Source: Haloterrigena alkaliphila
Lineage (GTDB): Archaea; Halobacteriota; Halobacteria; Halobacteriales; Natrialbaceae
DNA length: 64,000 bases
Assembly (NCBI RefSeq): GCF_017352155.2
Contig: NZ_CP071462.1
Coordinates: 2,728,001 to 2,792,000 of the forward strand
Reading direction: 5' to 3'
Below, piece after piece: positions 32,882 through 41,354 of this stretch; positions within the stretch are counted from its first letter, which is position 1, and the number at the start of each line of letters is the position of its first letter. The notes under the pieces are model-generated. The model was not told the origin of the DNA. It did no database searches and worked only from the letters and a program-made list of their open reading frames with translations. The position numbers and the translations under genes were made by a program.

Positions 32882-33598
32882 GTGCCCAGTGTGAAAGGAC
32901 AGGAGTGGTACCAGGCCGACGACGTCGCCGAGGAGTACGACGATAAACGGTTCTCCCAGGGCGGCCAGCTGATCGACCGTCGGGAGAAGGCAGCCGTCCT
33001 CGAGGCGATCATGCCCGTCGAGGACCGGAACATCCTCGAGATCGCCTGTGGTACCGGGCGGTTCACGGTGATGCTCGCCGAACAGGGTGCCGACGTCGTC
33101 GGACTCGACATCTCGGCGGCGATGTTACAGCAAGGGCGAAACAAGCGGGAGAACACGGCTCTCGAGGGGACACTCGAGTTCCTTCGCGGTGACGCGGGAC
33201 GACTGCCGTTTCCGGACGATCACTTCGATACCGTCATCGCGATGCGGTTCTTCCACCTCGCGGACGATCCAGAGGCGTTCCTGAAGGAGATGCGGCGGGT
33301 ATCTAGCGACCAGATCGTCTTCGACACGTTCAACCGGTTCAGCGCGCGCAGCATCTACAACTGGGCGCTGCCGATGGGCTCGCGACTCTACTCGAAGAGC
33401 GAAGTGGCCGTTCTGCTCGCCAAGACGAACCTGACGCTCGTCGACGTCGAGGACGATTTCCTCGTTCCCTACGGACTCTACCGGTCGATCCCGAACGGGC
33501 TGGCGTCGCCGATCCGCGGGCTCGACGAACTGATCGGGTCGCTGCCGGTGACCGACCACCTCGCGTCGGTCTCCTACTGGAACACGCGCGTTCGGTGA
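32882..33598 (+). CDS. Class I SAM-dependent methyltransferase
   Basis: A 238-residue methyltransferase with the SAM-binding motif ILEIACGTGRFTVMLAEQGA near residue 51, motif II GLDISAAMLQQ near 75 and FDTVIAMRFFHLADDPEAFL near 117. The substrate is unknown. A GTG at 32882 fits the leaderless pattern with a TTTTATCC box at about 32855; a GTG three codons later is an alternative. The glycosyltransferase gene follows by 110 bases, and the two are often neighbours in haloarchaeal surface-glycan loci, so a role in glycan or lipid modification is plausible. Confidence 0.87.
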   Translation: MPSVKGQEWYQADDVAEEYDDKRFSQGGQLIDRREKAAVLEAIMPVEDRNILEIACGTGRFTVMLAEQGADVVGLDISAAMLQQGRNKRENTALEGTLEFLRGDAGRLPFPDDHFDTVIAMRFFHLADDPEAFLKEMRRVSSDQIVFDTFNRFSARSIYNWALPMGSRLYSKSEVAVLLAKTNLTLVDVEDDFLVPYGLYRSIPNGLASPIRGLDELIGSLPVTDHLASVSYWNTRVR

Positions 33599-33708
33599 CC
33601 GCGTGCACTAGCCCCCTCGGTTCCCCCACGAATGCCCCGAGATAGCGACTGGCACGCTCCGATACGGATTTCCCCTAATTTTACTATCGACGAACCCTAT
33701 CTCGGGAT

Positions 33709-34608
33709 ATGGAGCTCTCGGTAGTGGTATCGACGCTCAACGACCGAGAGCGACTGCTGTCCTGTCTCGACGCCCTCGCGGAGCGAACGCCCCCCGGGAC
33801 CGAAATCATCGTCGTCAACGGGCCCTCCTCCGACGGAACGACGGGCGTGGTCCGCGACCGATCCGACGTCGACGTGCTCGTCGAGATCTCCGAGCGAAAC
33901 CCGAACGTCTCGCGTAACGCGGGCCTGCGGGCCGCCACGGGCGACGTCGTCGCCTTCCTCGACGGCGAGTACGCCGTCGACCACAGCTGGTACGACGCCG
34001 TCGAGCGATCGATCGACGACGGGATCGACGTCGTCTCCGGGCCCGTCACCGGCGGCGGGACCGACTACGACCTCGAGAACCCGCGAACCGTCGCCGGCCG
34101 GAGCGTCACCCACTTCGACGGCGACAACGTCGCGTTCGACCGGACCGTCCTCGACGCGCTGGACGGCTTCGACGAGTACCTCGCGGTCGGCGGCGAGCGC
34201 GACTGCGCCCACCGCGTGGCCGGGTTAGGTTTCGACGTCGCCTGGGACGCGGAGATGGCCGCCCGCTGTGAGGTCGGAACCGACGGCGGCAGGACCGGCG
34301 ACGACTGGGGCGACACCTACCGCTCGCGGTCCTACCGGCTCGCGAAGAACTACGGGCTGCGACCGTCGGTCGTCGGTCGGCTGCTCGGCGGGGCCCTCCG
34401 CGACGGTTTCTCGGGCGTCCGCGACGTCGTTTCCGGCGACGTGACGCCGACGGACTGGCTCTCTAACGGCGGCGCCGTCTTCGCGAACGGCGCGCGCGGA
34501 CTGCGGGACGGACTCCGCGCGCGCTGGGCCGATCGATCGGCCCAGCGAAATCCGAACGGCGTCTCGGTGCGCCACGACCGCGCGGTTCGGATGTACGACC
34601 GTCGGTAG
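33709..34608 (+). CDS. Glycosyltransferase family 2 protein
   Basis: A 299-residue soluble GT2 enzyme. It begins MELSVVVSTLNDRERLLSCL, has IIVVNGPSSDGT near residue 33, and FLDGEYAVDHSWYD near 84 as the metal and sugar-nucleotide binding loop. ALDGFDEYLAVGGERDCAHR near 152 is the acceptor region. No membrane helix is evident. A TTTACT box at about 33680 is 27-29 bases before the ATG. It probably adds a sugar to a lipid-linked or surface glycan; the neighbouring methyltransferase fits this. Confidence 0.88.
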   Translation: MELSVVVSTLNDRERLLSCLDALAERTPPGTEIIVVNGPSSDGTTGVVRDRSDVDVLVEISERNPNVSRNAGLRAATGDVVAFLDGEYAVDHSWYDAVERSIDDGIDVVSGPVTGGGTDYDLENPRTVAGRSVTHFDGDNVAFDRTVLDALDGFDEYLAVGGERDCAHRVAGLGFDVAWDAEMAARCEVGTDGGRTGDDWGDTYRSRSYRLAKNYGLRPSVVGRLLGGALRDGFSGVRDVVSGDVTPTDWLSNGGAVFANGARGLRDGLRARWADRSAQRNPNGVSVRHDRAVRMYDRR

Positions 34609-34656
34609 CCGTCTCTCGCCGAGACGATTCGTCGCCTCGCCGGTTCTTCGCAACCC

Positions 34657-35445
34657 CTACTCGCCGCGGAACTCGGGCTCTCGGTCCTCGAGTCGCGCTT
34701 CGAACCCCTCGCGGTAGTCGCGAGTGTCGTCGAGTTCGTGGCCCAACTGGCGCTCGTACTCGAGGCCGTGCTCGAGGGGCATGTCGAACGCGGCGTTGAG
34801 CGCCTGCTTGCCCTTCCGGAGTCCGAGCGGGGCGTTCTCGCAGAGGTCGTCCGCGAACGCCTTCGCGCGCTCGTCGACGGCTTCGGCGTCGACGACCTCG
34901 TGGACCAGTCCCATCTCGGCGGCGTCCTCGGGATCGACGAACTCGCCGGTCAGGACGATTTCCTTCGCGTTCGACAGCCCCACCAGCCGCGGCAGGCGCT
35001 GGGTCCCGCCGCCGTGGGGGAAGGTCCCGAGTGCGACCTCGAGCAGGCCGTACTTCGCGTCCCGGCCGATGACTCGAAAGTCACAGGGGAGCGTGAGTTC
35101 GAACGCGCCGGCGGGTGCGGCGCCTTTGATCCCGGCGACGACCGGCTGGCGAGCGGTCTCGATGGTATCGAGGACCTCCGGGAAGACGTCGCGATCGATC
35201 TCGGAGTCGGATTCGACACGGTCGCGCATCATCTCGAGGTCCATGCCGGCGGAGAAGACGGGGCCCTCGCCGAGCAGGGTCACGGCGCGAACGTCGTCGT
35301 CGGCGTCGACCCGTTCGAAGGCCTCGATCAGGTCCCGCATGAGCGGGACCGTCATCGCGTTTCGCTTGTCGGGACGCGAGAGGTAGACGTCCGCCCGATG
35401 GTCGTTCCAGTCGATCACCGCGAGGCCGTTGCCTACGGATTCCAT
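34657..35445 (-). CDS. Enoyl-CoA hydratase/isomerase family protein
   Basis: A 262-residue crotonase-fold enzyme, probably hydrating or isomerising enoyl-CoA in fatty-acid breakdown. The oxyanion-hole region is GEGPVFSAGMDLEMMRDRVE and the second block KGAAPAGAFELTLPCDFRVI, with LEVALGTFPHGGGTQRLPRL after it. The catalytic acidic residue usual after GG is not obvious at the normal place, so the exact activity is open. The ATG at 35445 is selected because TTAAGAG at 35468-35474 (complement) is centred 27 bases upstream; the GTG at 35466 would overlap this box. Confidence 0.85.
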   Translation of the reverse strand: MESVGNGLAVIDWNDHRADVYLSRPDKRNAMTVPLMRDLIEAFERVDADDDVRAVTLLGEGPVFSAGMDLEMMRDRVESDSEIDRDVFPEVLDTIETARQPVVAGIKGAAPAGAFELTLPCDFRVIGRDAKYGLLEVALGTFPHGGGTQRLPRLVGLSNAKEIVLTGEFVDPEDAAEMGLVHEVVDAEAVDERAKAFADDLCENAPLGLRKGKQALNAAFDMPLEHGLEYERQLGHELDDTRDYREGFEARLEDREPEFRGE

Positions 35446-35538
35446 GCCCGTGCGATCCAGTGCCACGCTCTTAACGGTGTGGAAAACGAGAGCGAGTACC
35501 GGTGGCCGGCGGGCCGCTGAATTCGGGCCGACCGCCGG

Positions 35539-36318
35539 TCAGCCTTCGAGAACTTCGTAGGAGACGTCGGCGTCCCGGAGGGTGTCGGTGACCCGGCCGA
35601 CCTCGTCGGTCGTGGCGACGGCGGTCACCGCGAGACCCCGCTCTGCCCCCTCGGCGGCGATTTCGCCGGCTGCGAACGGCACCGCCGGATCCGCCCCGGT
35701 CTGTCGGCAGGCGACGACCGCCTCGACGCCGGCCGCCACGATCAGATCGGCCCCCTCGCAGCGGTCGGCGAGGCGGTCGGAATCGACCGCGCGACTCCCG
35801 CCGGTGCGGACCGCGGGCACCTGAACGACGGTGACCGAGCCGGGCTCTAAGTCCATGACGCCCTCGAAACTCGTGACGCCGACGTCGGTTCCCGCCTCGG
35901 CGTCGGTCGTCGCCACGCCGGTCGCCGGCCCTTCCTCCCCGGGCGCCGCGTGGAGCAGGCCGTCCTCGACGAACAGGGAGACGGTGTCGCCCTCCGCGAT
36001 GTCGTCGGTCGCGAGGTAGGCCGCCTCGCTCATCGCGTCGAGGACGTCGCCGGTCACGTGGTCGGCGAACCGGCGGATGTCGTCGGCGGTCCGGAACAGC
36101 CAGTCGACGCCCTCCGGCGTGACGCGATAGCGCGAGCGACCCTCCTTTTCGACGAGGCCGTCGTCGACGAGTTCGCGGATGTACTCGCTGACCGCCTGAC
36201 TGGTCACGCCGACTTCCTCGGCGATCTCACCCTGGCTGACCGCGGGCTGGCGCTCGGCGATCTGCACGAGGATCCGGAGGCGCGTCGCGGCCCGCTTGTT
36301 GTCGAGGACGTCGACCAT
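35539..36318 (-). CDS. MarR-type winged-helix transcriptional regulator with ligand-like domain
   Basis: A 259-residue regulator. Residues 1-75 are a winged helix (ILVQIAERQPAVSQGEIAEE then VGVTSQAVSEYIRELVDDGL). The rest, from about residue 90, is an alpha/beta domain (AVPTVVQ-like VTVVQVPAVRTGGSRAVDSD; LIVAAGVEAVVACRQTGADP) that may bind a small ligand. I recall such proteins as a haloarchaeal family of unknown target. A CTTTTTGG box near 36344-36351 lies 27 bases from ATG 36318. It is divergent from archaeosortase A and could regulate it. Confidence 0.83.
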   Translation of the reverse strand: MVDVLDNKRAATRLRILVQIAERQPAVSQGEIAEEVGVTSQAVSEYIRELVDDGLVEKEGRSRYRVTPEGVDWLFRTADDIRRFADHVTGDVLDAMSEAAYLATDDIAEGDTVSLFVEDGLLHAAPGEEGPATGVATTDAEAGTDVGVTSFEGVMDLEPGSVTVVQVPAVRTGGSRAVDSDRLADRCEGADLIVAAGVEAVVACRQTGADPAVPFAAGEIAAEGAERGLAVTAVATTDEVGRVTDTLRDADVSYEVLEG

Positions 36319-36489
36319 GCGCTCACACTTTCACGAGCGCGCCAAAAAGGTGCTCGGTCGAAGTCGGGCACCAGCGGTCGACTGCACTGGCCTGACGACC
36401 GGACGACCCTCGCGGGGGTCGGCATCCTGCCTCCGCGCGCGGAATCCGCGAGGCGTCAAGTTGATAGCAGGGGCGTCCTTCAGTCGAGC

Positions 36490-37533
36490 ATGACTATGTC
36501 GTCCGCACCCGCCGCGACCGGGGCCGCGTCGGTCGTCGGCAGCGAACTCGCCGGCGCAACGACCCTCCTACCGGGGATGGCCGCGGTCGCCGGGATCGAT
36601 CCGTCGGACCTGCTGGCGTGGGTCGCCATCGGCGCGTTCCTCGCGGCGTTGCTCCTCGCATATCAGGGATACCTCGAGGCAGCGCGCTATCTCGGAACGG
36701 GTGCCTGGATCACCTTCGGTCTCTTCTGGCTGACGATGGTGCCGTACTACTACGGCGAGGCCCAGAGCCCCCTCAAAACGGTGCTGGGACTGCTCGCGTT
36801 GCCCCTGTGTCTCTACACCGGCTACCTCCTCTGGGAGGGGCGCGACTCGCTGCTGGTCCTCACGAAGGCCGTCGCCTGTATGGGCCTGATCTACCTCCCG
36901 GTCGAGACGATGCCGTTCGTCAAGACGTGGCTGATCGAGACGACGGCGGCCCAGACGCACTTCGGGATGGAACTGCTCGGCTACAGCCCCGGCCTCGAGG
37001 TCGGGAGCAACGGCTACCAGAGCAAGTTCGCCTTCGATCCCCAGGAGACGGTGACCGGGCGGACGACCTACATCGTCCTCGCCTGTACCGGCATCGGGAG
37101 CATGGCCATCTTCGGGGGTCTGGTCGCTGCCGTGAAGGCCCCGCTGAAGCGCAAGGTCACCGCCTTCGGCCTGGCGGTCGGGGTCATCTGGTTCCTCAAC
37201 CTCGTGCGCAACGTCTTCATCGGCCTCGCGTCGCCGTGGGGCTGGTTCCAGCAGGACTGGCTCGTCTCGTTCATGACCACCTACATGGGCGCCGAGGCCA
37301 ACCGCGTCTCCTACCTCGTCGCGCACAACTACATCGCCCAGACGCTCTCGATCGTCGCGCTGATCGGGATCACCTACCTCGTCGTCAGGATCCTCCCCGA
37401 GGTGCTCGTCCCGCTCGAGGAGGCCCTGTTCGTCGTCACCGGCAACGAGTACGACCTCTTCGAGGCGCTGGGGGCGGAGGAGATGCAAGCGCGGGCCGAC
37501 GGCGGCCCGGACGCCGCGGACCGCGACCGATAA
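36490..37533 (+). CDS. artA: Archaeosortase A
   Basis: Membrane transpeptidase that cuts surface proteins at a C-terminal PGF-CTERM signal and links them to an archaeal lipid anchor. The 347-residue protein has about eight hydrophobic helices. The active site is visible: Cys199 in VLACTGIGSM, Arg240 in LNLVRNVFIGL and His279 in YLVAHNYIAQ, the Cys-Arg-His order known for the exosortase/archaeosortase family (41 and 39 residues apart). Start ATG at 36490 or 36496. A protein with a PGF-CTERM signal is encoded at 56183. A metallophosphoesterase gene follows after four bases. Confidence 0.92.
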   Translation: MTMSSAPAATGAASVVGSELAGATTLLPGMAAVAGIDPSDLLAWVAIGAFLAALLLAYQGYLEAARYLGTGAWITFGLFWLTMVPYYYGEAQSPLKTVLGLLALPLCLYTGYLLWEGRDSLLVLTKAVACMGLIYLPVETMPFVKTWLIETTAAQTHFGMELLGYSPGLEVGSNGYQSKFAFDPQETVTGRTTYIVLACTGIGSMAIFGGLVAAVKAPLKRKVTAFGLAVGVIWFLNLVRNVFIGLASPWGWFQQDWLVSFMTTYMGAEANRVSYLVAHNYIAQTLSIVALIGITYLVVRILPEVLVPLEEALFVVTGNEYDLFEALGAEEMQARADGGPDAADRDR

Positions 37534-37537
37534 CGCC

Positions 37538-38245
37538 GTGACCGAGATCGACCTCCCCGTGGCGCCCCTCGAGCGCGCCCTCTTCGTCCCCGCAGCCGAC
37601 GCGCTGGTCGTCGCCGACGTCCACCTCGGGCGCGCGGCCGACTCGAACGTCGACGCACCGATCGACGACGGGCGGGACGTCCGCGAGCGCCTCGCGTCGC
37701 TGCTCGGGCGCACCGACCCCGAGACGGTCGTCGTCGCGGGCGACCTGCTCCACTCCTTTCAGCGGGTCCCGCGCGGCGTCAGGCGCGACCTCGAGGCGCT
37801 CGCGGAGTGCGTCGCCGACGCCGGCGCCGACCTGCGCGTCACGCCCGGCAACCACGACACGATGCTCGCGGACGTCTTCGACGGCGAGACGGCCGCCGAC
37901 TACCGCCTCGCGGACGGCGAGACGGTCGTCTGCCACGGTCACGAACGGCCCGACAAATCGGCGTCGCGGTACGTGATCGGCCACGACCACCCCGCCCTTT
38001 CCGTCGAGGGCCGCAAACTGCCTTGCTTCCTCTACGGCCCCGGCGTCTACGAGGGGGCCGACGTGATCGTCTGCCCTTGCTTCACGACGCTGGCGGCGGG
38101 CGCGACGGTCAACGGCATGCGCGCCCGGGACTTCCAGTCCCCGCTGGTCACCGACGCGGACGCCTTTCATCCGGCGGTCTGGGACGACTCGAGCGAGGAG
38201 GTACTCTGGTTCCCGCCGCTGGGCGAGTGTCGGCGGCTGTTGTAA
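37538..38245 (+). CDS. Metallophosphoesterase (calcineurin-like, MPE/SbcD-type)
   Basis: A 235-residue phosphoesterase with the metal-binding motifs in order: VVADVHLGRA near residue 24, VVAGDLLHSF near 65, GNHDTM near 105 and VIGHDHPALS near 146. Such archaeal proteins are found next to helicase or surface-biogenesis genes and their substrates are unknown. The GTG start at 37538 lies four bases after the artA stop, so the pair is an operon. A link to archaeosortase function is inference from position only. Confidence 0.87.
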   Translation: MTEIDLPVAPLERALFVPAADALVVADVHLGRAADSNVDAPIDDGRDVRERLASLLGRTDPETVVVAGDLLHSFQRVPRGVRRDLEALAECVADAGADLRVTPGNHDTMLADVFDGETAADYRLADGETVVCHGHERPDKSASRYVIGHDHPALSVEGRKLPCFLYGPGVYEGADVIVCPCFTTLAAGATVNGMRARDFQSPLVTDADAFHPAVWDDSSEEVLWFPPLGECRRLL

Positions 38246-38305
38246 CGATACTGCGGGCCGGCCGGCGGTCGTCGGCCGGCGGCACTCGGGTCACCGAGGC
38301 CCGAT

Positions 38306-38719
38306 TCAGGTAGCGACGAGGACGACCGCGACGATCGCCAGCGCCAGTCCGGCGACGTTCGTCGTCGCGAGCTGGGCGTCGAAGAAGAAGACGCCGACGA
38401 TCGCGGGAATGACGAAGTAGAGCGCGGCGATCGCCGACACGATCGCCATGTTCCCGTGGGTCAGCGCGGCGTAGAAACTGATCGTCGCGACGGCCAGCAG
38501 GACGCCGGACAGGAGCGCGAAGCCGACGTCCGTGCGCGTCCCGACGACGGGGCGACGGGTCGCGAGTACGTAGCCGCCGACGACGGCGAGACTGGCGACG
38601 TAGGACAGCAGTACCGCGTTGACGGGCGAGAGCGACCGGGTCGCGACGCCCGCCGACACCGCCCACCCACCGTACAGCACTAACGCGCCGAGCGCGAGGA
38701 CGATCGCTGTATTGGCCAT
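38306..38719 (-). CDS. EamA/DMT-type small membrane transporter half
   Basis: A 137-residue membrane protein with five hydrophobic helices, from MANTAIVLALGALVLYGGW to LALAIVAVVLVA. The pattern YGGWAVSAGVATRSLSPVNA and ATISFYAALTHGNMAIVSAI matches a single EamA domain of the drug/metabolite transporter superfamily, which acts as a dimer in this size class. The substrate is unknown. ATG 38719 is used, with a TTTTTGG-like box upstream on the complement. Confidence 0.85.
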   Translation of the reverse strand: MANTAIVLALGALVLYGGWAVSAGVATRSLSPVNAVLLSYVASLAVVGGYVLATRRPVVGTRTDVGFALLSGVLLAVATISFYAALTHGNMAIVSAIAALYFVIPAIVGVFFFDAQLATTNVAGLALAIVAVVLVAT

Positions 38720-38827
38720 AGGGTACGGCTCTGTTTCACCACCAAAAACGTCCCGCTCTCGAGAATCATTCGCGCGAATACACGATCGGGCAGCGACGGT
38801 ACGCTACCGGGGTCGATCGGCGGTCGG

Positions 38828-40120
38828 CTATCCGGAGAGATCCTCGAGCACCGCCTTCGCCGCGTCCCGACCGCTTCGCATCGCGCCCTGAATCGACGAC
38901 CAGCGCGTGTAGTCTCCGGCGAGGTAGACGGCGCCGTCGGGGTCGCGCGTCCCGGGCAGGCGGTCGTGGATCCCCGGCGGTTGATCGAACTGCGCGAACG
39001 GGATCCGGGCGGTGTGGAGGGTTTCGAGGCCGTCGAACGCCCGTTTCGGGTACCATGACTCGAGTGCGTCTCGCGTTCGCGCGGCCAGATCAGCGTCGCT
39101 CTCCGCCCGGTCTCCGAGGTAGGTCGCACTGATCAGCGTCGATCCGTCGGGTGCGTACTCGGGCGCGACCGCGCTGTGGGGGACGACGTGGTTCGGTCCG
39201 TCGTCGTCGACAGCGTTGAGCAGGAGTCGCTTTCCCGTCTCGAGGCTCGCCCCGTCCGGCAGCGCGTAGTACTGGGTCACACAGCCCCGCGCGTCGGTCG
39301 GGATCGACTCGAGGCCGGTGAGTTCTCGGGCAGTAAGCGGATCGGTCGCGACGACGACGGCGTCGACCTCGCCGTTCATGCCGTCGGCGAGCCGGACCGT
39401 TGCGGAGTCACCCTCGCTCGAGACCGATTCGACCTCGCGGCCGGTCTCGACGGTCCCGCCGGCCTCGCGCACGCGATCCGCGAGTTGCCTCGGGATCGCC
39501 TCCATCCCCGCCGCGGGGACCGCGGCGCCGCCGGCCGCCAGCGTTCGAAACGTGTGCTCGAAGACTCGACTCGAGGTCGACAGCGAGCGGTCGAGGGTGA
39601 TCCCCCCGTAGAAGGGTGCGACGAACTTCTCGATGAATCCGTCCGAGAAGCCGCGGTTTCGGAGATAGCGCTCGATCGACTGCTCCTCGCCGCGGTCGTC
39701 GTCGAAGAGCCGGTCCGGATCAGTTCGATGGAGTTCCACCCAGAGCCGAGCGACGCGGAGGCGGTCGCCCAGCGTGATAGTGGGATTGCGCAGCGTCGCG
39801 GGAAGCGTCCCGGGCGCGCTGCGCGGGTCCGCGAGCACCGATCGACCGTCCGGTGCCGCGATGGTCGCTCCCGACGTGAACCGACGCGGCTCCAGCGCCT
39901 CGAGATCGAGTTCCCGCCGGACGGCCGGATAGGCGGGAAACAGCACCTGAAACCCCCGATCGAACCGGTAGCCGTCGCGCTCGAGCGTTCGGACGCGGCC
40001 GCCGACGGTCTCGCGGCGCTCGAGCAGCGTCGCCTCGAGGCCGCCGCCGGCGAGGTGCCTGGCGGCGACGAGGCCGGCGAGCCCCCCGCCGACGACGAGG
40101 ACGCGCGGTGTCGATGTCAT
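38828..40120 (-). CDS. NAD(P)/FAD-dependent oxidoreductase, amine oxidase/phytoene desaturase-like
   Basis: A 430-residue flavoprotein. VLVVGGGLAGLVAARHLAGG near residue 7 is the dinucleotide-binding motif, followed by GGRVRTLERDGYRFDRGFQV, the motif of amine oxidase and carotenoid desaturase relatives. The end, DGAVYLAGDYTRWSSIQGAM then SGRDAAKAVLED, is the FAD-binding C-terminus. It could act on carotenoid or steroid-like lipids, but this is only by family resemblance. It is divergent from the gluconate-dehydrogenase-like pair. Confidence 0.87.
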   Translation of the reverse strand: MTSTPRVLVVGGGLAGLVAARHLAGGGLEATLLERRETVGGRVRTLERDGYRFDRGFQVLFPAYPAVRRELDLEALEPRRFTSGATIAAPDGRSVLADPRSAPGTLPATLRNPTITLGDRLRVARLWVELHRTDPDRLFDDDRGEEQSIERYLRNRGFSDGFIEKFVAPFYGGITLDRSLSTSSRVFEHTFRTLAAGGAAVPAAGMEAIPRQLADRVREAGGTVETGREVESVSSEGDSATVRLADGMNGEVDAVVVATDPLTARELTGLESIPTDARGCVTQYYALPDGASLETGKRLLLNAVDDDGPNHVVPHSAVAPEYAPDGSTLISATYLGDRAESDADLAARTRDALESWYPKRAFDGLETLHTARIPFAQFDQPPGIHDRLPGTRDPDGAVYLAGDYTRWSSIQGAMRSGRDAAKAVLEDLSG

Positions 40121-40289
40121 GACCGAACGTTCGACGACCGGCCCCTAAGTCGTGTAACCAAACCACGATGACCGGCCGCAGTCGTCGCCGAATCCGTCCG
40201 CCGGCCGGAGACGCTGGTCACGCCCCGACCGCCGGGCCATCACCTGCAAGGATACGCGTTAACTCTCGCTTCGGAGTCCGTGAGTCCGC

Positions 40290-41354
40290 ATGGGAGACAA
40301 TGACGAACAGAAGCGGGCGAAGCTGGACTTCACGCGAGACGTGTCGCGACGGCGGGTAATGCGCGCCGGCGGCGGACTGGCGGTCTTCGGGATCGCCGGG
40401 ACCGCGGAGGGATTCGACCCCGAGCGGTTCGACGTGGCGCCGCTCCAGGACGTTCAGGAAGTCGAGGTCGAAGAACAGGGACTCGAGTACTTCACGATTC
40501 AGCAGGCGCGGGTCGTCCACGACCTGACGGCGCGGATCTATCCGTCCGACGAGAACGGTCCGGGTGCGCCGGAGGCCGGCGTCGTCTACTTCATCGACGA
40601 GCAGATGAATTCGGCGTGGGGCCGCGGCGAACGCTGGTACATGCAGTCCCCGTTCGCCGGGAAGTCGCCGACCGATCCGTTCCAGGCAGAACCGGCGGAC
40701 GCCGCGGGCGAAGAGGTCGAGGTGCCGTGGTCCGAGGAAGATCCCGCCGCGACGCAGGGGTGGCAGTACGCGCTCACTCCGAACGAAGCCTACGATCAGG
40801 GTATTCACGCCATCGAGGAGTACGTCGCCGCGGAAGCCGACGACGCGGAGTCGTTCACCGAACTCGATGCCGACCAGCAGGACGCCGTCGTCGCCGCGCT
40901 CGAGGCGGACGAGGTCGAGACGTTCGAGAATACCGGCATCGACGCCAGCGGCTTCTTCCTCATGGTTCGCCAGAACACGCTGGAGGGGATGTTCAGCGAT
41001 CCGATGCACGGCGGCAATCGGGAGATGATCGGCTGGCGGCTGAAGGGGTTCCCGGGGACGCCCGGTGCGCTCGGCAGCTACCGCGGCGTGTTGCAAGAGG
41101 GCGAGTACATCGAACTCGAGGAGGACGACTTCCGGAAACTGGCCGACGACATCGAGTCGCTCGGGATCGACGGCGAGAACGAGCAGCCGGCGAACGACCA
41201 GAGCGAGGAAGGGCACGCCCACGTCCACAACGCGGCCGAGGCCGACTATCCGAATATCGTCGACGAGGCGGCCGCACGCGGGGACGCCGACGGCGACGAG
41301 ACCACTCGCCTGCGACTCGACGACGAGGCCGCCGACGAGGGAGGTGACCGGTGA
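40290..41354 (+). CDS. Gluconate 2-dehydrogenase subunit 3-like protein, Tat-exported
   Basis: A 354-residue protein with a twin-arginine signal SRRRVMRAGGGLAVFGIAG. The body matches subunit 3 of membrane gluconate 2-dehydrogenase (ARIYPSDENGPGAPEAGVVY and FFLMVRQNTLEGMFSDPMHG then GGNREMIGWRLKGFPGTPG). It is the small partner of the flavin subunit and is needed for its export or stability. Haloarchaeal versions carry a His/Asp-rich tail. The stop overlaps the next gene (GTGATG), and the TATA-like GTTAAC at about 40259 suits ATG 40290. No cytochrome c subunit is adjacent. Confidence 0.88.
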   Translation: MGDNDEQKRAKLDFTRDVSRRRVMRAGGGLAVFGIAGTAEGFDPERFDVAPLQDVQEVEVEEQGLEYFTIQQARVVHDLTARIYPSDENGPGAPEAGVVYFIDEQMNSAWGRGERWYMQSPFAGKSPTDPFQAEPADAAGEEVEVPWSEEDPAATQGWQYALTPNEAYDQGIHAIEEYVAAEADDAESFTELDADQQDAVVAALEADEVETFENTGIDASGFFLMVRQNTLEGMFSDPMHGGNREMIGWRLKGFPGTPGALGSYRGVLQEGEYIELEEDDFRKLADDIESLGIDGENEQPANDQSEEGHAHVHNAAEADYPNIVDEAAARGDADGDETTRLRLDDEAADEGGDR

